NCBI RefSeq assembly: GCF_014084105.1
Contig: NZ_CP048289.1
Span: 8,503,922-8,567,921, forward strand
Reading direction: 5' to 3'
Source of the DNA: Streptacidiphilus sp. P02-A3a
Lineage (GTDB): Bacteria; Actinomycetota; Actinomycetes; Streptomycetales; Streptomycetaceae
Length of the DNA stretch: 64,000 nt
Part shown: positions 32,702 to 40,869 of the stretch, in pieces
Layout: each line of letters opens with the position of its first letter
Numbering within the stretch: position 1 is the first letter of the stretch
Notes under the pieces: generated by a model
Seen by the model: the letters and a program-made list of their open reading frames with translations, nothing else
What the model was told of the DNA's origin: nothing
Databases searched by the model: none
Made by a program: the position numbers and the translations under genes

Positions 32702-34960
32702 CTACGCGCAGTAGTAGAGCGTCTCGGAAGCGGTGCCCGAGGCGGTGCTGCCGCCGTACTCGGTCGCCTCGACCACGGTGCAGCTCGATGTGACGTACCC
32801 GGTCGCGGCGGAGTTGGCCCGGCCGCCGCCGGGGGCCGCGCCGCCGCCGGTGCCGTCGACCAGCACGTAGTGCAGCTTGCCGGAGGCGATGTAGCCCTTG
32901 AGCTTGGCCGCGCTCATCGCCGGGTCGTCGCCGGTGAAGCCGCCCATGCCGATGGCCGCCTTGCCGCCGCTCCGCAGGATGATCTCCGCTGCCGTCTGGG
33001 CGTCGGCGGTGGCCACCAGCCAGGTAGCGGAGCCCTGGTGGGCCTCCAGGTAGCTGAGCATGGCCGTGGAGACGCTGCCGCCCATGCCGCCACCGCCGGG
33101 CGCTCCACCAGCGCCGCCGCTGCGGTCACCGAACGAGCGCCCGCCGAAGGCCTGACCGGCTCCGGCGGCACCGCCGGTGGGCGGTTGGCCGGTGGTGGTG
33201 CCGGTGGTCCCGCCGGTGGTCCCGGCCGGGGGCACTTCGCTGGTGCCGGTGCCGGTGCCGGTGCCGGGCATCATGTCGGTGGGCAGCTCGCCGCCGGTCC
33301 CGCCGGGGAAGCCGGAGCCACCGGCGCCCCTGGCGCCGTCCGCGCCGTCGGCGCCGCCGGGCGCTCGGCCCCCGCCGCCGGGGAAGCTCATGCCGTTGCC
33401 GGTGGTCGGTCCGCCGGTGGGGTTCACCCCCTGGATGCTGCCGGCGGTCACCGTGTCCGCCGCGTACGCGGCCGGACCGGCGAGCAGCGCGACCAGGGCC
33501 GCGACCGCGCCCACCGCCGTCAACCGCAGCCGCGGCCGCGCCGAGCCGGGCGAGCCGCCGCGCAGCGCGCCCGCCCGGGCGACCAGCAGCACCGCCACGG
33601 CCGCGACCGCCAGCACCGCGACCAGCGGCCACAGCCAGCTGTCGAAGCCGGAGTCACGGCGCAGCAGGACGATCGCCCACACCGCCGTGACCGCGATGGC
33701 GAGCGGCAGTACCCAGGCCCAGGCGGCCGAGCGGCTGCGGAACGCCCGCAGCAGGGCCACCCCGCCCGCGCCGGTGAGCGCGGCGATCGAGGGGGCCAGC
33801 ATGGTCGTGTAGTACGGGTGGAAGGTGCCGTCGGCGAAGCTGAAGGTCAGGTAGTGGGTGAGCAGCCACAGCCCCCACAGCAGCAGTCCGGCGCGCTGCG
33901 CGTCGGTGCGCCGCCTGCGTCCGCGCAGTACCAGGGCGCCGACGCAGGCGATCGCGGCGAAGGGGATCAGCCAGGAGATCTGGCCGCCGAGGATGTCGTT
34001 GAACAGGCGTCCGGCCCCGGCGGTGCCACCGAAGTTGGCGCCACCGCCACCGCCACCGCCCGCGCCGCCCGTGCCACCGCTGCTGCCGCCGGTGATCCGG
34101 GCCAGCCCGTTGTAGCCGGTGACCAGGTCCCAGACGGTGTCCTTGGTGGAGCTGCCAACGAAGGGCCGGTCGGCGGCCGGGATCGAGTCCACGATCACCA
34201 TCCACCAGCCGCTGGACACCACCAGCGCGACGCCCGCGACCAGCAGCGTGCGGACGCGCCTGCCGAGGCTGCCCCTGGCCGCGTACAGGTAGGCGGCGCA
34301 GAAGGCCGGGAGCACCATGTAGGCGGCCAGCATCTTGGTGTTGAAGGCGAAGCCGACCAGCACCCCGGACCACACCAGCGGCATGGTCCGGCCGCTGCGG
34401 ACCGCCTCCAGGCAGCACCAGGCCGCGCCGACGGTGAGCAGCACCAGGACCGGGTCCGGGTTGTTGTCGCGGTTGATGGCGACGGTGATCGGGGTGAGCG
34501 CGAGCACGGCGGCGGCGACGGTCGCCGCCGTCCAGCCGAAGCTGCGGCGTACGGCGCTGTAGAGCACGCCGACGGCGGCGACCCCGCACAGCGCGATCGG
34601 CAGCAGCATCTGCCAACTGCCGAAGCCCAGGACCCGGCAGGAGGCCTCCATCAGCCACAGCGCCACCGGCGGTTTGTCCACGGTGATGTAGTTGCCGGTG
34701 TCCAGCGAGCCGAAGAACATCGAGGTCCAGCTCTTGGTGCCGCTGAGCACGGCGGCGGCGTAGTACGAGTTGGCGTCGCCGTTGGCGCCCAGGCCGTAGC
34801 AGGAGACGGCGGCGGCGAGCAGCAGTACGCCCCACAGTGCGGGCCGGGCCCAGCGCGGCGCCTGCTCGCGACCGAGCAGGACGCGCTTGGCGAGGCTCCG
34901 CCCGGGTGGCCGGGAGGACGCCCGTACCGGTGTCGTCCCGGCATCGGTGTGGACGCTCAT
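32702..34960 (-). CDS. ArnT-like GT39-family membrane glycosyltransferase
   Basis: A 752-residue polytopic protein. The first luminal loop SYYAAAVLSGTKSWTSMFFG followed by DKPPVALWLMEAS has the acidic catalytic pattern of ArnT/PMT-like GT-C enzymes; the NRDNNPDPVLVLL loop is a second typical site. About ten membrane segments follow, then a Gly/Thr-rich linker (residues 530-640) and a globular C-terminal domain (YLEAHQGSATWLVATADAQT, then RSGGKAAIGMGGFTGDDPAM) exposed outside. It transfers a sugar from a polyprenyl carrier to an unknown acceptor. Its ATG overlaps the stop of the GT2 gene (TGATG), so the two make one operon, a plausible donor-synthase/transferase pair. Confidence 0.85.
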   Translation of the reverse strand: MSVHTDAGTTPVRASSRPPGRSLAKRVLLGREQAPRWARPALWGVLLLAAAVSCYGLGANGDANSYYAAAVLSGTKSWTSMFFGSLDTGNYITVDKPPVALWLMEASCRVLGFGSWQMLLPIALCGVAAVGVLYSAVRRSFGWTAATVAAAVLALTPITVAINRDNNPDPVLVLLTVGAAWCCLEAVRSGRTMPLVWSGVLVGFAFNTKMLAAYMVLPAFCAAYLYAARGSLGRRVRTLLVAGVALVVSSGWWMVIVDSIPAADRPFVGSSTKDTVWDLVTGYNGLARITGGSSGGTGGAGGGGGGGANFGGTAGAGRLFNDILGGQISWLIPFAAIACVGALVLRGRRRRTDAQRAGLLLWGLWLLTHYLTFSFADGTFHPYYTTMLAPSIAALTGAGGVALLRAFRSRSAAWAWVLPLAIAVTAVWAIVLLRRDSGFDSWLWPLVAVLAVAAVAVLLVARAGALRGGSPGSARPRLRLTAVGAVAALVALLAGPAAYAADTVTAGSIQGVNPTGGPTTGNGMSFPGGGGRAPGGADGADGARGAGGSGFPGGTGGELPTDMMPGTGTGTGTSEVPPAGTTGGTTGTTTGQPPTGGAAGAGQAFGGRSFGDRSGGAGGAPGGGGMGGSVSTAMLSYLEAHQGSATWLVATADAQTAAEIILRSGGKAAIGMGGFTGDDPAMSAAKLKGYIASGKLHYVLVDGTGGGAAPGGGRANSAATGYVTSSCTVVEATEYGGSTASGTASETLYYCA

Positions 34961-36306
34961 CAGCGGTTCAGCTCCTGGGAGTCGGCAACGGGCGGAGAAG
35001 GGGCGGGGACGGGGACGGGGACAGGAGAAGGAACGGGGGCGGAGAAGGACTGGCGCCCGGGGTGGAACACCCACACCCGCATCAGCAGGAAGCGGACGAC
35101 GGTGGACAGGGCGTTGGCGCCGATCAGCGCGCCCAGTTCGACCAGGTGCGAGGCGCCGGGGGCGACCGCGTCGGTGACCGCGAGCGTGAGCGTGCTCAGC
35201 GCCAGCCCGATCACGAAGGCGATCCCGCCCTCGACCTGGTGCTTGAGCGCGTCCCTGGAGCCGGTGACGCCGAAGGTGAAGCGCCGGTTGGCGGCGGTGT
35301 TGGCGATCGCGGTGACCAGCAGCGCCAGCGCGTTGGCGACCACCGCCGGACCGGCCTGCCGCAGCACCAGGTACAGCGCCAGGTAGGCGAGGGTGCTGGC
35401 GACGCCGATGACGGCGAAGCTGGAGAGCTGGCGGCGCATCCCCGGCGGCAGTTGCGCCTGCTGGACCCGTGGCGGCACCGGCAGCCGGGTCGCGCCGGAG
35501 ACCGTCCGGCGGGCGACCCGCCACATGCCCTTCAGGTCGTCCTTGACCGTTCGGACGATGTCGACCCGGCTGTCCGGATCGTCCACCCAGTCCACCGGGA
35601 CCTCGTGGATCCGCAGCCCGCTGCGCTCGGCGAGCAGCAGCAGTTCGGTGTCGAAGAACCAGGTCTGGTCCTCGACCGAGCCCAGCAGCGCCCGCACCAC
35701 GTCGGTGCGCCCGGCCTTGAAGCCGCACTGGGCGTCGGAGAAGCGGGCGGCCATGGTGGTGCGCAGCATCAGGTTGTAGGTCCGGGAGATGAACTCGCGT
35801 TTGGGGCCGCGCACCACCGCCGAGCCCCGGTGCAGTCGGCTTCCGATGGCGAGGTCGCTGTGCCCGGACAGCAGTGGCGCGACCAGCGGCAGGAAGGCGT
35901 CGAGCCCGGTGGACAGGTCGACGTCCATGTAGCTGACCACGTCGGCGTCGCTGCCGCTCCAGACCTGGCGCAGGGCCCGGCCGCGGCCCTTCTGGTCCAG
36001 GTGGACCGCGCGCACCCCGGGCAGTTCGGCCGCGAGCGCGGAGGCGATCCGCCAGGTGTCGTCGGTGCTGGCGTTGTCGGCGATGGTGATCCGGAACGGG
36101 TAGGGGAAGGTCTCGGCGAGGTAGGCGTGCAGCCGGTGCACGCTCTGGTCGAGGATCCGCTGCTCGTTGTGGACCGGGACGACGATCTCCACCAGGCGGG
36201 CGCGTCCCGACGGCAGCGGACCGGCCTGTGGCGCCGGGGGCGGTTCGGGGCGCGGCCCGGCTGCCCGGGGGGCGGGTTCTCCCGCCAGCGCTGTCGAATT
36301 GCTCAT
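34960..36306 (-). CDS. Dolichol-phosphate-sugar-synthase-like GT2 with fused GtrA domain
   Basis: A 448-residue protein. The GT2 domain (residues 38-270) has VEIVVPVHNEQRILDQSVHR, ADNASTDDTW, the DxD-like MDVDLSTGLD and QCGFKAGRTDVVRALL; the C-terminal GtrA-like domain (residues 310-430) has four membrane segments (VIGVASTLAYLALYLVLRQA onward) and NRRFTFG. Such fusions make polyprenyl-phosphate sugars and flip or present them at the membrane. It is upstream of and coupled to the ArnT-like gene, which would use the lipid-linked sugar. Pro-rich tails at both ends. Confidence 0.85.
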   Translation of the reverse strand: MSNSTALAGEPAPRAAGPRPEPPPAPQAGPLPSGRARLVEIVVPVHNEQRILDQSVHRLHAYLAETFPYPFRITIADNASTDDTWRIASALAAELPGVRAVHLDQKGRGRALRQVWSGSDADVVSYMDVDLSTGLDAFLPLVAPLLSGHSDLAIGSRLHRGSAVVRGPKREFISRTYNLMLRTTMAARFSDAQCGFKAGRTDVVRALLGSVEDQTWFFDTELLLLAERSGLRIHEVPVDWVDDPDSRVDIVRTVKDDLKGMWRVARRTVSGATRLPVPPRVQQAQLPPGMRRQLSSFAVIGVASTLAYLALYLVLRQAGPAVVANALALLVTAIANTAANRRFTFGVTGSRDALKHQVEGGIAFVIGLALSTLTLAVTDAVAPGASHLVELGALIGANALSTVVRFLLMRVWVFHPGRQSFSAPVPSPVPVPVPAPSPPVADSQELNR

Positions 36307-36386
36307 GCCGCCACGCTTCGGGACGGCGCTGTGCGGAGCCTGTGCCGGACGTAGGGCAGGGATGAGAGTCCTGTCCGGTCGTGCCC

Positions 36387-37997
36387 TCAGGCTTCCGCGC
36401 GCAGCTGTCCCTTGAGCACCTTCCCCGAGGCGTTGCGCGGCAGTTCGGCCCGGAACCGGACCTGCCTGGGGACCTTGTAGTTGGCCATCTCGCGCCGGGC
36501 CCAGGCGATCAGTTCCTCGGCCGCGCCGGGCCCGGGGCTGCCGCAGGGGACCACGTACGCCCGGCCGACCTCGCCCAGGCGCGGGTCGGGCACGCCGACC
36601 ACGGCGCAGTCGGCGACCAGCGGGTGGCGGGCGAGCACCCGCTCGATCTCGGCCGGGTAGGCGTTGAAGCCGCCGACGGTGAACATGTCGCCGAGCCGGT
36701 CGGTGATCCGCAGGTTGCCCGCGGCGTCGAGGACGCCGACGTCCCCGGTGCGCAGCCAGCCGTCGCCGGTGAAGGCGGCGGCGGTGCCGTCCGGGTCCTC
36801 GAAGTACTCGCGCATCACGGCGTAGCCGCGCGCCTGGACCTCGCCGGGGCCGCCCACCGGGGCGGCCCGGCCGTGCTCGTCGACGATCCGGAGCTCCATG
36901 CCGGGGACGGCCCGGCCGGAGGTCGCGGCGACCAGCCCGGGGGCGTCGCCCGGGCGGCACATGGTGACCAGTCCGCAGCACTCGGTCAGCCCGTAGGCGG
37001 TGAGCACGGTGTCGAAGCCGAGGTCCTGCCGGATCCGGGTGACGAGTTCCAGCGGGACCACGGCCGCGCCGGTGACCGCGAGCCGCAGCGAGCCCAGGTC
37101 GTACCCGGCGCGTCCGGGGTGGTCGAGCAGCGACTGGTAGACCGTGGGCGCGCCGGGCAGCACCGTGACCCGCTCGGCGGAGACCTTCGCCAGTACCGCC
37201 TCGGCCTCGAAGACCGGCTGCGGCAGCACGGTCGCGCCGCACATCAGCGAGGCCAGGATCCCGGCCTTGTAGCCGAAGGTGTGGGTGAACGGGTTGACCA
37301 CCAGGTAGCGGTCGCCCCGGCCGAGCCCGGCGAACTCGGCCCAGGTGGCGAAGGCGCGCAGGCTCTGCGCGTGGGTGGTGACCGCGCCCTTGGGCAGCCC
37401 GGTGGTGCCGGAGGTGAACATCATGTCGGCGGGGTCGTCGCCGCGGACCGCGTCGGCACGCCCGCGGACCGCGCGGTCGGGCACCCTGGCCCCGGCGGCC
37501 AGGAACCCGCGCCAGCTCTGGAAGCCCGGCGGGGCCTGCGTCCGGTCGCCGAGGACGACGGCGGTGCGCAGGTGCGGCAGCCCGGCCGGGGAGCCGTCGG
37601 GGCCGGTCCGGCCCGCCGCGGCGCGCAGCGCGGAGACGTAGCTGACGCCGAGGAAGGTGTCGGTGACGAACAGCGTCGAGGCCCTGGTCCGGCGCAGCAG
37701 GTCCACCGCCTCGGCGCCCTTGAGCCGGGTGCCCAGCGGTACCAGCACCGCTCCGGCGCTGACCGCGCCGAGCGCGGCGACCACGAAGCCGGGGGTGTTC
37801 GGGGCCCAGACGGCGACCCGCTCGCCGGGCAGCACTCCGGTCGCGATCACGGCGGCGGCGGCCCGGCGGACCCGCAGTCCGAGCTCGCGGTAGCTCATCC
37901 GGGTGCGCGGACCGACCACCGCCTCGGCGTCGCCGTACCGGTCGGCGGCGGCCTGCACCAACCGCGGGATGCTGCCCCACTCCAGGTCTCCGCGCAC
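36387..37997 (-). CDS. FadD3-like fatty acyl/steroid-acid CoA ligase
   Basis: A 536-residue ANL-superfamily adenylating enzyme. Motifs: FTSGTTGLPKGAVTTHAQSL (P-loop), AYGLTECCG, DGWLRTGDVG and the C-terminal Lys motif PRNASGKVLKG. It resembles FadD3, which activates the HIP side chain in bacterial steroid degradation, but other carboxylic acids are possible. GTG 37997 is chosen because AGGAGG lies close upstream. It diverges from the Ltp-like gene across a 136-bp region with two CTGAC-N5-GTCAG palindromes, one 37 bp upstream of its start. Confidence 0.78.
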   Translation of the reverse strand: MRGDLEWGSIPRLVQAAADRYGDAEAVVGPRTRMSYRELGLRVRRAAAAVIATGVLPGERVAVWAPNTPGFVVAALGAVSAGAVLVPLGTRLKGAEAVDLLRRTRASTLFVTDTFLGVSYVSALRAAAGRTGPDGSPAGLPHLRTAVVLGDRTQAPPGFQSWRGFLAAGARVPDRAVRGRADAVRGDDPADMMFTSGTTGLPKGAVTTHAQSLRAFATWAEFAGLGRGDRYLVVNPFTHTFGYKAGILASLMCGATVLPQPVFEAEAVLAKVSAERVTVLPGAPTVYQSLLDHPGRAGYDLGSLRLAVTGAAVVPLELVTRIRQDLGFDTVLTAYGLTECCGLVTMCRPGDAPGLVAATSGRAVPGMELRIVDEHGRAAPVGGPGEVQARGYAVMREYFEDPDGTAAAFTGDGWLRTGDVGVLDAAGNLRITDRLGDMFTVGGFNAYPAEIERVLARHPLVADCAVVGVPDPRLGEVGRAYVVPCGSPGPGAAEELIAWARREMANYKVPRQVRFRAELPRNASGKVLKGQLRAEA

Positions 37998-38033
37998 CGC
38001 TTCCTCCTTCGGCCCACCGTCCCGATACCGATG

Positions 38034-38048
38034 CTGACGTTCCGTCAG
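38034..38048. promoter_or_regulatory. TetR-type operator candidate 1 (FadD3-like side)
   Basis: CTGACGTTCCGTCAG, perfect 5-5-5 palindrome, 37 bp upstream of the ligase start. Member of a seven-site set in this window. Confidence 0.75.
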
Positions 38049-38093
38049 ATTAGATCGGCCGCGGTCTACCGGCCAGAGGAGCCGCACCCTATT

Positions 38094-38108
38094 CTGACGC
38101 CACGTCAG
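38094..38108. promoter_or_regulatory. TetR-type operator candidate 2 (Ltp-like side)
   Basis: CTGACGCCACGTCAG, perfect palindrome, 26 bp upstream of ATG 38134. Together with site 1 it brackets the divergent promoters. Confidence 0.75.
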
Positions 38109-38133
38109 CTTCTCTCGCCTTCACGGGGGTTCG

Positions 38134-39276
38134 ATGCTCAAGGACCGCGCGGCCATCGTCGGCATCGGCCAGACCCGCTTCGCGCGGCAGTTGGACGAGC
38201 CAGAGAAGACCCTCGCCTGCCGGGCCGTGCTGGCGGCCCTGGACGACGCCGGGATCGAGCCGTCCGAGGTGGACGCCCTCGCCTCCTACACCATGGAGGA
38301 GACCGACGAGGTGGAGCTGGCCAAGTCCATCGGGGCGGGCGACCTCACCTTCTTCAGCCGCACCGGTTTCGGCGGCGGCGGCTCCTGCGCCACCGTCGCG
38401 CACCTGGCCATGGCGGTGGCCACCGGCCAGGCCGACGTCGGCGTCGCCTGGCGGGCCCGCAAGCGCGGCTCCGGCGTCCGGCCGTGGACCAGCACCAGCG
38501 TGCAACTGCCCACCCCGGCGCAGTGGACCCGGCCGTTCGGCCTGCTCCGCCCGGCCGACGAGATCGGCATGCTGGCCCGCCGCTACATGCACGAGTACGG
38601 CGCCACCCGCGACCACTTCTTCAACGTCGCCCTGGCCTGCCGCAACCGGGCCAACCAGAACCCGGCGGCGGTGATGTACGACCGGCCGCTGACCCGCGAG
38701 ATGTACATGGACGCCCGTTGGATCTCCGAACCGCTCTGCCTGTACGACAACTGCCTGGAGACCGACGGCGCGCTGGCCTGCGTGGTGGTCGGCGCCGAGC
38801 GGGCCCGCGACTGCCGCCGCCGCCCGGTCTACGTGCACGCCGCCGCCCAGGGCCTGCCCGCGCAGCACCACGGGATGGTCAACTACTGGACCGAGGACCC
38901 GCTGACCGGCCCCGCCTGGACCGCCGCCCGGCACCTGTGGAAGCACGCCGACTTCGGCCCGCAGGACGTCGACACCGCGCAGATCTACGACGCGTTCACC
39001 CCGCTGGTCCCGCTCTCGCTGGAGGGCTACGGCTTCTGCGGGCGCGGCGAGGGCGCGGCCTTCACCGAGGGCGGCGCGCTGGAACTCGGCGGGCGGCTGC
39101 CGATCAACACCGGCGGCGGCGGCCTGTCCGAAGGCTACGTGCACGGCTTCAACCTGATCAACGAGGGCGTGAAGCAGCTGCGCGGGACCTCCACCGCCCA
39201 GGTCCCGGACGCCGCCACCTGCCTGGTCACCGCCGGGGAGGGCGTCCCCACCTCGGCCCTGCTGCTGCGTTCCTGA
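38134..39276 (+). CDS. Ltp2-like thiolase-fold protein (probable aldolase)
   Basis: A 380-residue thiolase-superfamily protein. The N-terminal AAIVGIGQTRFARQLDEPEK and the C-terminal LPINTGGGGLSEGYVHGFNL fit the lipid-transfer-protein branch. The region of the thiolase nucleophile reads GFGGGGSCATVAHLAMA, without the usual placement of Cys, whereas AQIYDAFTPLV keeps the Tyr used by Ltp2 for retro-aldol cleavage. Ltp2 works only with a DUF35 partner, and a DUF35 gene starts 10 nt downstream, so a side-chain aldolase acting on a hydroxyacyl-CoA is likely. Controlled by operator 2. Confidence 0.78.
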   Translation: MLKDRAAIVGIGQTRFARQLDEPEKTLACRAVLAALDDAGIEPSEVDALASYTMEETDEVELAKSIGAGDLTFFSRTGFGGGGSCATVAHLAMAVATGQADVGVAWRARKRGSGVRPWTSTSVQLPTPAQWTRPFGLLRPADEIGMLARRYMHEYGATRDHFFNVALACRNRANQNPAAVMYDRPLTREMYMDARWISEPLCLYDNCLETDGALACVVVGAERARDCRRRPVYVHAAAQGLPAQHHGMVNYWTEDPLTGPAWTAARHLWKHADFGPQDVDTAQIYDAFTPLVPLSLEGYGFCGRGEGAAFTEGGALELGGRLPINTGGGGLSEGYVHGFNLINEGVKQLRGTSTAQVPDAATCLVTAGEGVPTSALLLRS

Positions 39277-39286
39277 GGAGGCCCGG

Positions 39287-39793
39287 ATGACTGCCGAGGA
39301 CCTGCCGGTCGACCCCGGCGAGCTGCTGCTGCCCTGGCCGGACGCCGACGGCGAGCCCTTCTGGGCATACGCCCGGCGCGCCGAGCTGCGGGTGCAGGCC
39401 TGCGCGGACTGCGGGCTGCGGCGCTTCCCGCCGCGCCCCTGCTGCCCGCGCTGCCACGGCTTCGACAGCCGGTGGGAGCCGCTGTCCGGACGGGGGCGGA
39501 TCTGGTCGTTCGTGGTGGCGCACCCGCCGCTGCTGCCCGCCTACGCCCGGTCCGCGCCCTACCCGGTCGCCCTGGTCGAACCGGACGACGCCCCGGGGAT
39601 CCGGCTGGTCGGCACGCTCACCGCCTCCGTCCGCCGCCCGGACGCGCCGCTGGACGCGGTCGACGCCGGACGGCTGCGGATCGGGGCACCGGTCCAGGTG
39701 GTGTTCCAGAAGCTGGCGCCCGGCGTGACCGTTCCCCGCTGGGCGCTGACGGCCTCCGCCGACCGCGCCGCCGCCGGGGGTCGGCCCGGCTAG
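39287..39793 (+). CDS. DUF35 OB-fold, zinc-ribbon partner of the Ltp-like protein
   Basis: A 168-residue protein. Residues 22-65 hold a rubredoxin-like zinc ribbon (QACADCGLRRFPPRPCCPRC), followed by the DUF35 OB fold (WEPLSGRGRIWSFVVAHPPL, VALVEPDDAPGIRLVGTLTA). In steroid degradation the DUF35 part of ChsH2 binds and activates Ltp2; here it is a stand-alone protein immediately after the Ltp2-like gene, an equivalent arrangement. ATG 39287 follows GAGGAGGCCC. Confidence 0.82.
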   Translation: MTAEDLPVDPGELLLPWPDADGEPFWAYARRAELRVQACADCGLRRFPPRPCCPRCHGFDSRWEPLSGRGRIWSFVVAHPPLLPAYARSAPYPVALVEPDDAPGIRLVGTLTASVRRPDAPLDAVDAGRLRIGAPVQVVFQKLAPGVTVPRWALTASADRAAAGGRPG

Positions 39794-39803
39794 TATTCCT
39801 GCC

Positions 39804-40784
39804 ATGAGCTGGGTAATCACAGGTGGGGCAGGCTACATCGGGGCGCACGTGATACGTGCGATGGCCAAGGAGGGGATCCCGGTCGTGGTGCTGGACGACC
39901 TCAGCACCGGCGATCCGGACCGGCTGCCGGCCGGGGTGACCCTGGTCACCGGTTCCACCCTGGACCGCGAGCTGCTGGACCGGGTGATGGCCGAGCACGA
40001 GGTCGAGGGCGTGCTGCACATCGCCGCGAAGAAGCAGGTCGGCGAGTCGGTGGAGCAGCCGCTGCGCTACTACCGGGAGAACGTCGAGGGCCTGCGGGTG
40101 GTCCTGGAGGCCGCCGCCGCCGCCGGGGTGCGGCGCTTCCTGCTCTCCTCCTCCGCCGCCGTCTACGGCATGCCCGACGTGGAGACGGTCACCGAGGACA
40201 CCCCCTGCGCCCCGATGAGCCCCTACGGCGAGACCAAGCTCGTCGGCGAGTGGCTGGTCAAGGCCACCGGCCGGGCCCACAACATGGGCACGGTCTCGCT
40301 GCGCTACTTCAACGTCGCCGGGGCGGCCACCCCGGAGCTGTCCGACCCGGGCGTCTTCAACCTGGTGCCCATGGTCTTCGAGCGGCTGACCTCGGGCCGG
40401 GCTCCGCTGGTCTTCGGCGCGGACTACCCCACCGCGGACGGCACCTGCGTCCGCGACTACATCCACGTCGCGGACGTCGCCGACGCGCACGTCGCCGCCG
40501 TCCGCCGACTGCGCGACCGGCCGGACGACACCGAGCTGGTGCTGAACATCGGCCGCGGCGTGGGCGTGTCGGTCCGCGAGATGCTGGACGTGATCGGCCG
40601 GGTCACCGGCCTGGACGCGACCGGCGAGGTCGTCGCCCGCCGCGCCGGGGACCCGGCCCGGGTGGTCGCCTCGGCCGACCTGATCGCCAAGGAACTGGGC
40701 TGGACCGCCGACTACGACGTCGACGAGATGATCGCCTCGGCCTGGGCCGGCTGGCAGCTGCGCCACCCGTCCGCAGAGTCCTGA
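39804..40784 (+). CDS. galE: UDP-glucose 4-epimerase
   Basis: A 326-residue short-chain epimerase interconverting UDP-glucose and UDP-galactose. N-terminal NAD-binding TGGAGYIGAHVIRAM, the Ser-Tyr-Lys centre (SSSAAVYG and SPYGETK), RYFNVAGA and DGTCVRDYIHVADVADAHV are all present. It starts only 11 nt after the DUF35 stop, so it may be read through from the catabolic operon even though its role is in sugar metabolism. Its stop codon lies inside a 15-bp tandem repeat. Confidence 0.92.
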   Translation: MSWVITGGAGYIGAHVIRAMAKEGIPVVVLDDLSTGDPDRLPAGVTLVTGSTLDRELLDRVMAEHEVEGVLHIAAKKQVGESVEQPLRYYRENVEGLRVVLEAAAAAGVRRFLLSSSAAVYGMPDVETVTEDTPCAPMSPYGETKLVGEWLVKATGRAHNMGTVSLRYFNVAGAATPELSDPGVFNLVPMVFERLTSGRAPLVFGADYPTADGTCVRDYIHVADVADAHVAAVRRLRDRPDDTELVLNIGRGVGVSVREMLDVIGRVTGLDATGEVVARRAGDPARVVASADLIAKELGWTADYDVDEMIASAWAGWQLRHPSAES

Positions 40785-40850
40785 CGGCAGCAGTCCTGAC
40801 GGCAGCAGTCCTGACGGCAGCAGTCGTGACGGCAGCAGTCCTGACGGCGG
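40781..40850. repeat. 15-bp tandem repeat starting at the galE stop codon
   Basis: Four copies of CTGACGGCAGCAGTC (one with GTGACGG) plus a partial fifth, beginning at the galE stop (TGA 40782-40784) and filling most of the gap to the convergent kinase gene. Confidence 0.8.
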
Positions 40851-40869
40851 GAGCCGGACCGCCCGGGCC

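Noticed and set aside
32060..35386. 1108-residue plus-strand frame opposite hrdD and the GT39 gene
   Set aside because: Low-complexity antisense frame created by high GC; both minus-strand genes are well supported.
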